64,000 bases of DNA from Athripsodes cinereus. Its lineage: Eukaryota > Arthropoda > Insecta > Trichoptera > Leptoceridae. Of the stretch, positions 52,665 to 64,000 are shown one piece after another. The stretch spans positions 25,252,299 to 25,316,298 of the forward strand of contig OX388329.1 in assembly GCA_947579605.1 (NCBI GenBank), given 5' to 3'. How positions within the stretch are numbered: position 1 is the stretch's first letter; the number at the start of each line of letters is the position of its first letter. A program made the translations under genes and the position numbers. The notes below the pieces were generated by a model, which saw only the letters and a list, made by a program, of their open reading frames with translations, had not been told where the DNA came from and made no database searches.

Positions 52665-52815
52665 AATAAACATGCAAACTTTCCTCTCCAATAAAAGAAA
52701 AATAGGACATTAAGGATGGGTGGCTAACCTCATCAACGAATTAAAGTGTAATTTTTTTTTCGAATACAGGGTATTCATTAACATACGGAAAACAGTATCG
52801 AGACTAATTCTTTGC
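52665..52815 (-). repeat. Rep-A copy, 5' and central part
   Basis: ATAAACATGCAAACTTTCCT, GGACATTAAGGATGGGTGGC, TAACCTCATCAACGAATTAA, ACATACGGAAAACAGTATCG and AGACTAATTCTTTGCCCCGT on the plus strand. Confidence 0.7.
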
Positions 52816-53782
52816 CCCGTACTCCATTTATTTTGAAATATCCGTTACAAAAATAAAAAAAATCACCACACGATTTTACAAGGAAAATAAATAAATTATG
52901 TCAACAAATGATTATAGAGATTGAATGAATTTGTTTCATGTACGATGAATTGTAAGATAAAATTATTATCTTAAGAGAGTTTTAAACATTTCACTACATA
53001 GGTATATTTGTACTTCAAAAAATAGGCGGAGTGAGTATTTAGATACTTACAGTATTTTACATTTGTGTTACGTTAAAACTTTATTATTCAATTATAAGTT
53101 CGGCGTTTACAAAACACATTGATTCGGTTCAAATAATTTTGTCGATATGAACCACTTAAACTAAATTGTATAATAGTAGTAAGAATATTGTAAGCAGTAA
53201 GGTAGCAATTCTACCATTGGTTTCAACATAGAAGATAATATATAGTATAATGTAGGTATATGCAATAGGTATAAATATGTTTCTTCAACTCTATTAAAGA
53301 ACGAATTTAATTTAAAAGCTCTAATGCCTTCTACTATGAAGTTCTTTATCAAAATAATTGGTTTCTTTGCTATTAATTTATTTAAATGTTCGATAAATTC
53401 GAAACTTATAGACATTTCATTAGTTCGATTATTTAAACCCAGAATTGCGTTTAAAACTTGAGTGATTAGACTGCGTGTATTATCTGTTTGTTTATCTATC
53501 TATATCGACACCCTTTTGCACCCCATCCCTTAAAAGAAAATTGAGGAAACTTATATAATATAAACCCAAAAAAGTCTTGCTTATAGTAGTTCTTTTCTTA
53601 CTAAATAATTGACATGGAGTGGTCATAACTCGATCTAAAATTCATACAATTTAATAATTTTGTTTTATATTATAACCTGTTGATAAGTCAACGTTGATTT
53701 ATGGCTTAACAGGACCATGTATTTTATGTATATAATTGATTCAAATAAAACAAAAGATATTTTTCTTTTTCTTAATTTGTAA
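52816..53782. other. AT-rich sequence without clear feature
   Basis: The part at about 53675-53765 (GTTGATAAGTCAACG, then GGCTTAACAGG and AAATAAAACAAAAG) recalls the 3' UTR hairpin and tail of the CR1-like LINE at 13838, but too weakly to annotate. Confidence 0.4.
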
Positions 53783-53850
53783 AACAGCCGTTTACTTGTA
53801 ACACGACCTCAAGGGTGCGGTCTTTGTCGCTCTATTCTGAAGTGGACCTT
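53783..53850 (+). repeat. Rep-D motif
   Basis: CAGCCGTTTACTTGTAACAC, GACCTCAAGGGTGCGGTC, as at 3597 and 21102. Confidence 0.55.
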
Positions 53851-54084
53851 ACGAAATTAATTATTTTATTTTATTTGGCATGTCAACAGACTTTTTACAA
53901 ATATAAAACATAAAATTATACAGCAACATTAGTCCACTTACTGATAGCACATCAAATTAACAATTTAAAACAAAACACATTTAGAAATGAAAAATAAAAC
54001 ATACAAAGAATGAAAATAGAATAATCATAGCTCAAAATATTTAGGCATATGCACATTTAATTATCAATTAATCCATGGATGATG

Positions 54085-54365
54085 CCATCTGAAAGCGCAA
54101 ACACCGTGCATAGTCTGAGGTACCCCACGTGGATGACACTGAACAGGCTAAGGGTTGGGGTGACTAGGTGCAAAAGTAACCAGCGGAGGTGGGGCTTTTA
54201 GGATAAGGAGAACACTAGCTGTGACTGCGGGGAGGTGCAGAGTGATTCTCATTTATTGCAATGCCCGCTGATGCGGAATGCATGTAATGAGAGTGACCTA
54301 TTGATGGCAAATGACAAGGCGATATACGTCGCTGAATACTGGAGTGGCAAAATCTGGACCCGAAA
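54085..54365 (+). pseudogene. LINE ORF2 C-terminus with zinc-knuckle-like motif
   Basis: The plus strand reads WMTLNRLRVGVTRCKSN, then RRWGF and an in-frame TAG, then TSCDCGEVQSDSHLLQCPLM and VAEYWSGKIW. The R(L)R.G..R and CxCG..(Q)(S)..HLL.CP blocks are the hallmark of Jockey/R1-type LINE ORF2 ends; the CxC-x8-H-x4-C spacing is preserved. One stop interrupts it. Related to 43644-43800 and 46905-47045. Confidence 0.8.
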
Positions 54366-54938
54366 AGTAAAGTAAATTATCAATTGTTAACTGAGGACTC
54401 AGAGTTGTGTCTTGATATTAAGCTTTTGATTTGGTATTAATATGTTTCACAAATGAGTGTTGAGTGGATATACTTGTATAGAGCTTATTTCTTATAGAAT
54501 AATTTAAAATAATATAAGTTCATGGAGTGCACGTATTAAGCATAATAGAATATTCAGGTTTAATCTTGGAAACATTGCAACTATGGAGGTTGTATTAAAA
54601 TCGAATAACGATTATAATTAACCTTTGATCTAGGAAATGCATCAATATCCGATGTGAACTGTGAACTCTGCATCCCGTGACGGATGCTATGTTCTACGCT
54701 AACGTGTGTAAGTACATACTTTACCTATCTGCTTATTCAATATTCTGTGCTACGAGACTACGAACTACAGAACTATATAATACTATTAGTATTAACTAAG
54801 CTTTTTTCACTGTTACGGTATTTGCATCAAACTCTAATAATTTGATTAAAGTTCACACTAATAGAAATATAAATTCTTTTTTAAATTCAAGTGACGTATT
54901 AACCTTTTCGAAAGTGTCTGAATGAAATTCACAATTAA
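54366..54938. other. AT-rich sequence without recognised feature
   Basis: No coding or repeat signal. Confidence 0.45.
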
Positions 54939-55090
54939 AGCAAAATGAAGAATGACCTATTTCGTGTTGTTCTGGGTCTGGATGTATGTGTTTGGAGTAT
55001 TTTATATATATTTATAGTCGCACAAGAGCCTATAATACAAGATTTGTATATTAATTTGTGACAAGCTCGATCTGTGTGAGTTGTCATTAA
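54939..55090 (+). mobile_element. SINE-2 body, head missing
   Basis: GCAAAATGAAGAATGACCTA, TTCTGGGTCTGGATGTATG, CCTATAATACAAGATTTGTA and GACAAGCTCGATCTGTGTGA match the SINE-2 body at 27508-27665. Confidence 0.75.
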
Positions 55091-55222
55091 ACACAAATCA
55101 ACAAAAAAAAACGAGATTTGGGAATAAAACAGTAGCTGCTTAACCTTTTAATTCTATTCATTGGAATTTTATACAGAACTTTATCTCACGTCTCAAGCTT
55201 ATTCAAAGTGAAACTTCCCATC

Positions 55223-55430
55223 CATCCCGTCATGGCATTTTCATAAATGGTGGGCCAGCGGACCAACTTAATGTAACGAACATGGAAGTCGTCCTATCTG
55301 TACCGTTAAAAGTTAAGACATTCAGGGTGGATGATATTATATACCTCATTGTTAAACTTAAAAGTGATGTTTTACAAATAACTGCCTTTTACAGGATACT
55401 TGAAACTTACATAAAAGAGAAATAGGCCGC
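55223..55430 (-). repeat. Rep-A copy
   Basis: CCCGTCATGGCATTTTCATA, GTGGGCCAGCGGACCAACTT, GAAGTCGTCCTATCTGTACC, AGACATTCAGGGTGGATGA and AACTGCCTTTTACAGGATAC on the plus strand. Almost full length. Confidence 0.75.
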
Positions 55431-55567
55431 CTATTCTTTTGTGTAATAAAGAAATTTGAATTTCTAAAGATATTATATGACGTGAAAAATCAGATTTTTC
55501 AAAATCGGGTTATCAATTTTCACAATATTATTGTTACCGCAGATTTAAACACGCACCAATATTATAA

Positions 55568-55790
55568 GATGTGAGGGAGCGCGGACGTCCAAGAACTACG
55601 TTGCTTGACCACGTTGATCAATTTCTCAAAGACGGTCGTGGGTTAAGTAAGAGAAACTGGACTGTTGAGGAAGCGAAAGAAGTAGGTATATAAGGATAGA
55701 TCAACATGGCGTTCCGTTCTCTATGCCTACCCCATCTGGGACACGGCGTGAGGGTATAGAGTAGAATAGATAGAATAGAATAAATAGAAT
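55568..55790 (+). mobile_element. RTE-1 3' end with modified tail
   Basis: GAGCGCGGACGTCCAAGAAC corresponds to the R-GRPR block, followed by a QFLKDGRGLSKRN-like reading, EEAKEV, AFRSLCLPHLG and the end GGGACACGGCGTGAGGGTAT. The tail is an irregular AGAATAGATAG repeat. Frame intact only in part. Confidence 0.8.
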
Positions 55791-56392
55791 TTTAACTAGT
55801 AAAATAAATCAAAAAGAATGAAACTCAAAATTCCAGCCGTCGGATACCAGACGATTATTGAGCTTTCATAATATAGAAAGAACTTAATACTACGTAAACC
55901 AACGCCAATCTCAATAATCAAATATTACTAAAATATTACTTGTCGTACTTTTGATTAACAAATAGGACTTTTTAAACTTGTACGACTTCTTTATACTCGT
56001 TCGTATTAATATTATTAAAGTTGAATCATTTGCCCGTCTACGATTTCTGTTTTTCTCTTTCATATTTATTACATTGATTTGTATTATAATTGGAAGTCTT
56101 GAGTCATAATTTTTGCAAAGTAATTGAATTATTTTATTTTATTTCTCCCATATTTGAACATAATAAATACGGCTTGATAAGTCTAGATTTTATGATCAGC
56201 GGAGTCACATATAAAATAATTAACTCAATGCTTTTAAAATAACCTAAGTTGGATTAAATTTTTAAGTTTGTAAAATGGTTAACCATTTCGATATGTCGCA
56301 TAACTGAACAACTTTGTAAATTAATTCCTATTGCAATAAAACAACTAATTGATATTCCATTTTTTTCAGTTTGACAAGAGAATATAATTATA
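55791..56392. other. AT-rich sequence without recognised feature
   Basis: No coding or repeat signal. Confidence 0.45.
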
Positions 56393-56570
56393 TGAGTTCG
56401 TCGGTAGCCTGGAGGTAGAGTATCGGCCTCATGAACAAGGGGTCCGGGGTTCGATACCAGGTGCCGGCAAACTCCCCTTTCACGACACAAGCTTTTATTA
56501 GCTTACTGTGAAAGGTGTACAAGGTTGTATTTGGGTTTATAACAAAAACCCAGATATATATTTTTTAAAT
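56393..56570 (+). mobile_element. SINE-1 copy
   Basis: GAGTTCGTCGGTAGCCTGGA, GGTCCGGGGTTCGATACCAG, TGCCGGCAAACTCCCCTTTC, GCTTTTATTAGCTTACTGTG and CCCAGATATAT. The GTCGG start can pair with the CCGGC after the B box, as in a tRNA acceptor stem. Confidence 0.85.
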
Positions 56571-57944
56571 GTCTATTTTTCATGTTACTTTTCATTTTTA
56601 TCCGAAGAGTCTTACAACTTAAAAAAAAAATTATAGGACTTTTTCAAGTTTTAAAAGATATATCAATGCCCAATAAGTACATATTATGTAAGTTTCCAAA
56701 ATACAGAAAAGGTTGACAAAGTCTTCTTTGAATATCTGGTGAACAACTAACTATACTACCGAGAATGCAAGTGCATAATATAATTTCAAAAAAACAATAC
56801 AATTATATTTTCGAGAGAATAATTTCGCATTGTTTGTAGAAAAGTAGGTACATAAAAAATTACAAAAAAAAATCTTTGTACTGGTAAGTACGTTTCATTG
56901 GAAACAGGCGTGAACAAACAAAAAAAAATACATTCAAAAACACACCTTTGAAACAAAAAGAAAAAACACCACAGGCGTTTTCGAAATGAAAACATGGTCA
57001 CTTAAAAAGTGTTGGTATTTCATACTACATAGTGGAAGTTATTCCTGTATTGAGATATTTTTTTTATATTATTTCTGTTATTTTCTATCGCGTACGCTTT
57101 GAACACGATATGCAGTTGAGCACGAGTATTGAATATACATATAACATACCGGATACACGTCATTTGAGTGCATCAAAAAAAGAACGTTTAAAAATACACA
57201 AGTACCTACTATAACTACTAATAGTAGATATGCAATTATTAAAAAAAAAAAATGGGGAAAATGACAACATGTTCGTTGGTTCGATGATTTCCATCACAAG
57301 TTTTATTAAGCGGAAATGGCGTCATATTCGCTCTTTATACAATATATGTAGTAGGTATATATACAAACTTGATGATTTTCAATGATAAAACTAGTATGTT
57401 TAAAAAAAATCCATCAAAAACAATAAAGGAGCAAACCTATTTAAATGAAGCTCTGCAAACACTTTGTTGATTATTTTTCATACAATACTATTTTTGTTAA
57501 CGTTTCGTTTGACGAATTGAGATAGGTACCTATAATACCTAACAGATAGTATTATATGTAACGAATTCTCTTACTCAAAATACAGTCTTCTTTGAAAATT
57601 TGATTCAGGTAGTGACTGAAGTTCCACGCCTTCATACACTTTTTTTTTTCATAAAATATTATTATTATTTTTATCTTTTATTATTTATATTCATCAATAG
57701 CTAAATGTTTAAATCCAACCTCAATTTTATCCAATCTCTATATAATTTAATATAATCGTTTTATTTTATTACTATTGTTGTTTTGTGCAACGTATTAATG
57801 TTTGTTTTATGATTTAGTTCACATTTTATTTTTTTCGTACCTATGTCAAATTGTTTTTTTTTTGCTTTATATTTAACGTGCAAAAGGCTCACGCTATTTA
57901 CTATTGATAAATAAATAAATAAAATTGATATTTACCCTCATACC
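56571..57944. other. AT-rich sequence without recognised feature
   Basis: About 1.4 kb. The open frames are Phe/Lys low complexity. Confidence 0.45.
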
Positions 57945-58060
57945 TTTCTTATCCATTTGATGCTCGCGTCTAAATAATTTCAACTTCTTTACAACACTCA
58001 TTTTACTCACAACACTAATCTCGCATCCACTCGTTCTGGTATATTATCTAATATTGAATA
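57945..58060 (-). mobile_element. RTE-1 internal fragment (weak)
   Basis: TTTACAACACTCATTTTACT, CACAACACTAATCTCGCATC and CACTCGTTCTGGTATATTAT resemble 2315-2375 on the same strand (CACAACACTTCTCTCACATC, CGCTCATTCTCCTAATATTC). Confidence 0.5.
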
Positions 58061-59201
58061 TTATGTCTAATTAAAATGAATTTATATATGAGTTAATTTG
58101 AACTAAAGCTCTCTCGCCTTTTCATCGTCTTCATAAATCATACGAGTCAAATTTACCGCCGAGAAAACAAGAAATTTACGAGCGGCGAAGATATCAACAA
58201 GAACATTTATATTTGTTCACCTGAGTATGAATTATTCTCTACTGGGTTTGTATGTGACTATTATATAGGACACGAAAGTAACAGAAACTGAATTATAAAA
58301 TACTTAACTGAATAAACAAGATTGTGATGTGATTTTTTTATGATTTTTCAAACATTCCACGAAATACCTATACTAGTGATTTAACTGAAATGTTATGTGA
58401 TTTTAACAGGGACTAAAATATTATACTAAAAAAAATATGTGATGTTATTATACTATATCGTAAATATTGTCTTCCCTTCCCATTTTCCCAACTCTGTGAC
58501 ACTCAATTAGATATAAGGTATAGGTATGTAGTTCTTTAATTTAAAATGGTAGGTTATGTTTGTATTGTTTCTGTTTTGTCTTTTCGATTTAAGGATATGT
58601 GATTTATCTTGTTCATTTTAATCAAATGTGTAGCCATCATTTGATCGTTTTAATCGATCGATCTCGTATAGCGATTGTTCTGCGAGGATAAAAAATAAAG
58701 ATATCAATTTCCTTGAATCCTTACTTTTATCATAAATATTTATTAGTTTTCGTTTATATTCATTTCTACTTCTGTGTATTCTTTTTTCATTATTATTGTT
58801 ATTTTATTATGTATGACAACCGAATGGGCTTTGATTAAAATAATTAATTTAATATTTGAACACTTATAAAGAGGACATTGCATTGAGTACTTCTTTTCTT
58901 GTGTAATATTTGGTTGTGTTAGATATGTATGTTTTGTCTGTAGTGTTCTGTTGATTGAATAAATAAATAAAATAGTGGATTTTTGTAAAAATTACAAACA
59001 TAACTAAAATAAATTTAAAACAAATGTTCTATTCTACTATGCGACTTATTCACGAGAGAGAGAGATAGAGACGTCTTTCAGATCGACAATGTCTTAATAA
59101 TATTTCTTTTATTTATTGCGTTATTGAGTTCTACTTCCTAAACACCGACACAGTAAATAAAAGAAATTTGTGTTTCAATCCGTATTGTAAAGTGAAAACG
59201 G
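58061..59201. other. AT-rich sequence without recognised feature
   Basis: A GAGAGAGAGATAGAGA run lies near 59056. No coding signal. Confidence 0.45.
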
Positions 59202-59283
59202 TTCCAGAAAAAAGACATTACGCAATAAATAATACGAATAATATGATTTATTATTTATTGTGTCATGTTTTTTTTCTGGAATA
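59202..59283. repeat. Imperfect hairpin with arms of about 35 bp
   Basis: TTCCAGAAAAAAGACATTAC and GCAATAAATAATA on the left; the right side reversed reads TTCCAGAAAAAAAACATGAC, ACAATAAATAATA. The loop is short. Confidence 0.8.
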
Positions 59284-59304
59284 GGGGGAACAATCTGCAA
59301 ATAT

Positions 59305-59360
59305 TACGCTGACTACCCCAGTTGTGGTATACGTAGCAATGGTATAATTGTACCTTGTGG
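59305..59360 (+). repeat. Possible Rep-A 3' remnant
   Basis: GACTACCCCAGTTGTGGTAT, ACGTAGCAATGGTATAATTG resembles CTACCCCACTTGTGGGATAT, GCCGTGATGGTATAG. Confidence 0.45.
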
Positions 59361-59634
59361 CGTTATAAGCGCACAAATTATTTTGAATAGTTAATACTCA
59401 ATTCTGGCTTAAGGTTTTTTTTATTCAGTTTACTTGGGACAAATTCTGCGTGATGAAAAGTATAATCTGCTGTGTTTGATATATAAATAGCACAACCGAA
59501 TTAAGGCGAGGTGTGGGAAGAACACAAATGTTGAAATAACTTTATTTCTCTGATATTGCAGGAGTCCAAGGACTCCTATTTATCCGTTTAGGTGACGATT
59601 TATTAACATTTTAATTCTCTCTAGTTTAATACCA

Positions 59635-60138
59635 CTATGCCAGTGTTGGCATCTCCGATCCTATCACGTCAGTGGGCGGGGGACCCGGCTGACGTAGCAG
59701 ATCCCATTTCGAGACCCACACATCCACGAATGTCTCAAAGCGTGAAGCGTTTGTGGCATTTAGAAACACTTCCCCAAACCAGATGGGTCGAGGAGTGTCA
59801 ACAGTCATACCCAGAATCATTTCCTCTCTTGCATCCATCATCAAAGGACATTCCCTAAGGATATGTTCCGCATATTGAGCTCCTGTCCCACATGTGCACC
59901 ATAGATTATCGGTCAAAGCTAGCTCAAAAAGTTTACCTCTCAACTGGCCATGTCCAGTGATAAGTTGTACAGAAAAATGATCAAGGGACAAGAAGCTCAT
60001 TCTCAGTCTTTCACGGACATCTGGAAAGAACTTGTAGACAAGTCTACCAGTTCTTCCAGTGGTCCACCTGTCTTGCCAAACACTCATTGTCCTCTCACGA
60101 ATCCTGCCGATTGCCCTAGATGTATCCCTAATATATAG
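59635..60138 (-). pseudogene. R1-type LINE ORF2 C-terminus
   Basis: A 150-residue minus-strand frame (59635-60087) that stays open upstream to about 60138 (RDTSRAIGRIRERT), so the apparent Met is internal. It shows WQDRWTTGRTGRLVYKFFPD, ITGHGQLRGKLFELAL and a zinc-knuckle-like C-x-C-x8-H-x4-C (Cys64, Cys66, His75, Cys80), followed by ECPLM and an acidic WFGEVF stretch. This is the standard end of R1/Jockey-clade ORF2 after the RT domain. No stop interrupts it. It abuts an oppositely oriented RTE-type fragment at 60138, probably an insertion boundary. Confidence 0.85.
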
Positions 60139-60320
60139 AACACAATTAATGTCCTGGCTGGGAAATATCAGAATATCGACAGAAATTACGATTGTGGAGA
60201 AGTTGTTTCATCTGGCAGAGGACAGAGAAACCTACGCCAGGGTGAAAGCCCACATTAGGGAGATCTTATATGATACTAAGAGAAGAATATTTAAGTTGGC
60301 CGCTAATAAAAAAAAAATAC
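60138..60320 (+). pseudogene. RTE-2-related 3' fragment
   Basis: The plus strand reads LMSWLGNIRISTEITIVEKL, then FHLAEDRETYARVKAHI. It parallels QMSWLRNIREW...LFRAAQDREVFAGVIANV of RTE-2. It ends in a degraded AAGAAGAAT tail and A-rich stretch. The 5' boundary coincides with the broken R1-type ORF. Confidence 0.7.
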
Positions 60321-61009
60321 TTTGTTATTAATTTTCAAATACAGAGATCATTTTCATAACTAAGCTATAGATTTAAATTTGTATAAAACAGGTTTCTAGT
60401 AAAGTTCTGTTTTTGTGAAATAATTCTAAAGAATCTTGATGAAAAAATTACACAAACAATTTGAAAGTAAGTGATTAATTTCAAAAGAAAAAAATCAAAT
60501 AATGTTTATAAGTACTAAAGAAACTTTTACTTTTTTAAATATCACGGTGACTTTAAATTTCTGACAACACTTTCGTACTTATATAATTCTTTAAGCAGTG
60601 CATTCTGCTAGGTGTATAATAATACAAAATATTATTTATAAATGCTACAAGTAGGTACTATGTACTTCTTAAGCCTGCCGAGTTTGAAGTACTCGAGTGT
60701 AATTAAAATAAATATGGTCTTTGAAATATAATTTCAAATTAAGTTGAGACTTGTTATGCCCTGTGAGTTGGACGCGGCTGAAAAAAAAAACATTTTATTT
60801 CTCTATAATATTTTTAGTAGCGTAAACTTGATGCTTTTCTGGAGTGCTTTTTTTTAATGTGTTTTAAGGAAGTGCTGTTGTGTATAAGATGTTTATTTAA
60901 GGTAAAAATCTATCACAACTGAACTATTGAATTAAATATTTTGAATCAATTAAGATCGCCGAAAATATAAATGCCTTAGTTATGTTTAGAATATTTTCAA
61001 TGTTTAACC
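60321..61009. other. AT-rich sequence without recognised feature
   Basis: No coding or repeat signal. Confidence 0.45.
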
Positions 61010-61200
61010 GGATTTAGGTGCAGGTGGCATAACCAATCAGATATCTCGATTGGAGAACCATATTTACACGATGAAACATTGTGCAAAATGTAATCGGCTA
61101 AGGTAAGAAAGGCGTCCCAACGCTTACGAATTGGCTCTAGGCGGACTTAAGTGATCACTTTCGGTGTCCATGGACAACGTTCACCAATTCCACCATTCTC
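61010..61200 (+). repeat. Rep-E copy
   Basis: GAAACATTGTGCAAAATGTA, GAATTGGCTCTAGGCGGACT, CCATGGACAACGTTCACCAA and TTCCACCATTC align with 7415-7503 in the same order. Confidence 0.5.
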
Positions 61201-63439
61201 ACTGTCACGATGTAAGGTCCACCAATCGCAAAACGGAAACAATCCATGGTTTGCATAAAGCGTTCAAAAAACCTATCTTTTACCTCGAACTCTATTTAAC
61301 GAGTATTGAGCGTTGAATATTTTCAAAAACATTACTCAGGCGTATCGAAAAGTAGGTATAGTAACATTATATTATACAAGTAAAAATAATTCATGAATTT
61401 TATTTAAATCGGTCTAAGAAACAAATAACCTCTCATATAAACTTGTGTAACAAATGTATTCATCCGTGTTTTAGTGCAGTGTGAATCCTTGAATCTAGTT
61501 TGAAAATTTTAACATTTAGTATTTCTTTACAACTCGAGATTGGATTGTATTAAAATATGTATTTTGTCTTACTTAACATGCAAAAGGTCATGAATTTCGG
61601 AAATAAGATTATAAAATTGCGAGATGATTTCATACTGAAAAACGATTCTTTTTGTATGCCTTTATATCCAAATACAAAAAATAAAACATAATTGAAATTA
61701 TAATCAACGTATTAACATATTATTCCAACCAAGGTTATAAAACTATTTTCGATAATAAGTAGGTAGTAACTGTACACGTGCAGTGCGAATAAAATATTCA
61801 TCTTTCTCTAACACAGAATATCTTTCGTAAAGATTACGAGATAGAACATAGTTTATTTGTTCGATTTAAATTTGAATATTATTTATTATAAGTAAATGTA
61901 ACGGGCAAATAAATAAAACATATGATACTAACGGAAAAATCCTAGAAAACCTTGAACTCTTTATTTTATTTTTACATTTATTAAAATAATTTTGATATCC
62001 AAGTTTTAAATTCAATAATACAAAACGGTTCCTTTTGTTTAACTTATCTAACATATTTATTTAATATTTTAATATCACTTCAGCGGCATACTGAAGAACG
62101 GCATTTTGAAATTATTTATTAAAACATCCAATTTGCGATATTTGGTGAGAGCTTGATATCTGCATTTTGATAATTGTTCAGATAATTGTGAAAAAATTCT
62201 TTCCAATAATACATACCTACATTTATATTTTCATTTGATCATATTTTGATAAATTACATAACTTATAAAAATTTAGAAATTCAGATAGTTTTATATTTAG
62301 TTCAAATTTTTGAAACCAAACTTTGTTTTCGCTAGCCTGAAAATTTGCTTGAATATCAAGTTTTTCCTAATACCACGGATATAATTATGCTACCAACAAA
62401 AATCTCAGATATTTTTTCAAAAATATCAACTACTTATATGTACTCTAATTTCCGGTTTCATAAAAATGCCAAATAATTTCAATTTTGAAAGCTTCTTTAA
62501 CTTCCACGAGTTTCATGAAAATAAAGTTTAAGTCTTTAAAAATTATAAATTAAATTAAAACACTGTTTTATTCAACTAATAATAATTCTGCTAGGAATAA
62601 AACAGTAATTAAAATTTAATTTTGTAATAATCTTTTATAATGCATTTCCACAAAGTAACACTAGAGAATAAAGAATATTCAAAAATGTCAGAATTAAAAT
62701 TACAACATTCAAAAGTCCTCAGAGAAATTGTTTATTTGCTACGCCACGCTGCAACGATTATCAAGAAAATTTCTATAAACAACAGTTGCCAGGCGTTACT
62801 GTACCTAAATATTTTATATAGTGACATCTGTTGTTCTGAAATTTGACTGATATAAGGTCTCTATACTCAATGTTAGATTACGAAACCCAAATGTCATTTA
62901 ACTAAATAAAAATAACTTTATCTTTTATGAATCCGGGTGTTAGAGATATTGAGTAGGTACTTTTTTAAAATTTCTTAAGAATAACAAAGTTTCTAACTAT
63001 GTGTGCCATTCATGTATTTTTTTAAATAAGAATATTGATATTTTCAACGGCACTACGGATATTACAAAGTATTCTGTCGTGCTACCGAACTTAGCCGCTC
63101 TTTAACATACTTCACATTGATAATATCACGTAGGCGAAGCACTGAAGTAATGTTATGTACATAAATAAATAAATATTACGAAACACTGATCAATCTGAAA
63201 TACAAGCAATAAATTTTATTAATATATAAAAAAAGTTTTACGCAAATGTATTTTAATGTATTTTGACTGACGTTTATTCAGAGACGTGTAGATACCTACA
63301 TAAATCTAATAAGTATCTAACAATATTTATTTTTACGTTTGTAAGTCTGATTGATATAATCTCGATGAAGTCAATACTTAAGTTGTTATGTTATAAAATC
63401 TTTTGCATACTATTATCTTGATTATTTTGTTTCAGTAAG
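61201..63439. other. AT-rich sequence without recognised feature
   Basis: About 2.2 kb. The 62-68-codon frames show no motif. Confidence 0.45.
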
Positions 63440-63545
63440 TCTAGAAGAAGTCTAGAAAAAACCCTTGCAATAAAATTGCTCTCTGTATATTGCCTGTAGT
63501 TAATATGGATGATATAAAATTACTTGTAATCAATGTGCAGTCGTT
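63440..63545 (+). repeat. LINE-J 3' UTR fragment (weak)
   Basis: AAAATTGCTCTCTGTATATT, then GCCTGTAGTTAAT and TTGTAATCAATGTGCAG resemble the end of LINE-J (ACTCGCCCTCTGTATATTGA and TATCAATGTACAG). Confidence 0.5.
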
Positions 63546-63740
63546 TTGTTAACTTTTTTCATCAGTTGAGGCACTTATTTGCACGGTCATGGATTGCATG
63601 AATATTTCTTTCAGTAGTGCTGGACCTCGATTTTGTTTCTAAGCATTCCTTCAATACCGTGGCCAATAGCTTGAAGGAGAGAAAGCATCGAAAATTTGCA
63701 CAACAAATCCAAAAACATGACTTAGGTATACATAATAAAA

Positions 63741-64000
63741 TTAATATGCCATCTTGATTTTGGATAACAAAAACTGTTTTAGAGATGGACATCATACATA
63801 TTTTGTTTCCGCACCACCATGTTTAGTCATCTACAAACTTAACATAGCTTATACAATATAATTATTGTGTCAATAATTGAGATGAAATGCAATACATAGT
63901 TCTTAATTAATATTCCTTCCTGATTTTGGAAAACAAAATCTGTTTTAGAGATGGACGTCACATTTTGTTACCTCACCACCATGTTTAGTCATCTACAAAC
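63741..64000. repeat. Tandem duplication, about 165-bp period, cut by window end
   Basis: 63741-63838 and 63908-64000 match closely (TTAATATGCCATCTTGATTT versus TTAATATTCCTTCCTGATTT, then GTTTTAGAGATGGAC and ACCACCATGTTTAGTCATCT). The array may continue beyond the window. Confidence 0.85.

Overview
This window looks like strongly AT-rich insect genomic DNA. The evidence is the many decayed RTE/BovB-type, R1/Jockey-type and CR1-like non-LTR retrotransposon 3' ends, several tRNA-derived SINE families, and numerous short DNA transposons (MITEs). The frequent GGTACCTA-type words suggest Lepidoptera, but Hemiptera (for example aphids) cannot be excluded. I find no complete host gene, no rRNA or functional tRNA gene and no CRISPR. 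The window is intergenic or a large intron built from old transposable elements (TEs) plus anonymous AT-rich DNA. The only host-like coding signal is one possible 102-bp exon at 38322-38423.

Layout. 1-15 kb: a GAA-tailed RTE fragment (1455-2025, 11-bp target duplication) inserted in an older RTE fragment; LINE remnants at 5.4, 6.9, 8.6 and 10.7 kb and a CR1-like 3' end at 13.8 kb. 15-27 kb: a foldback element, a LINE fragment at 19.6 kb, a 127-bp RTE copy abutting a SINE, a perfect 25-bp palindrome, a hAT-like element with an exact 8-bp duplication (23993-24533) and a Harbinger-like element with TAA duplications (25920-26459). 27-35 kb: SINE-2, an alternating 153/160-bp tandem array (29.2-30.1 kb), long T tracts, a double tRNA-like repeat and a palindromic TA-flanked MITE. 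35-45 kb: a foldback element, the best copy of the commonest repeat (Rep-A) and the candidate exon. 45-49 kb is the most structured part: a TIR transposon with a transposase-like C-terminal reading frame split by a TA-MITE, then a foldback MITE split by an RTE insertion, then a decayed RTE pseudogene. 49-64 kb: sparse remnants, an R1-type C-terminal ORF (59.6-60.1 kb) and a tandem duplication running off the end.

The elements are related. Rep-A (about 19 pieces, roughly 290 bp) ends in nearly the same 3' motif as the RTE-1 LINE here, so it may be a non-autonomous partner mobilised by RTE machinery. Three RTE insertions with clear target duplications are all 555-571 bp long and keep only the C-terminal part downstream of the RT palm. 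Repeat names (Rep-A to Rep-E, SINE-1 to SINE-3, RTE-1, RTE-2, LINE-J) are local labels for sequences that recur within the window, not database names. All family assignments are from motif recognition, not searches.
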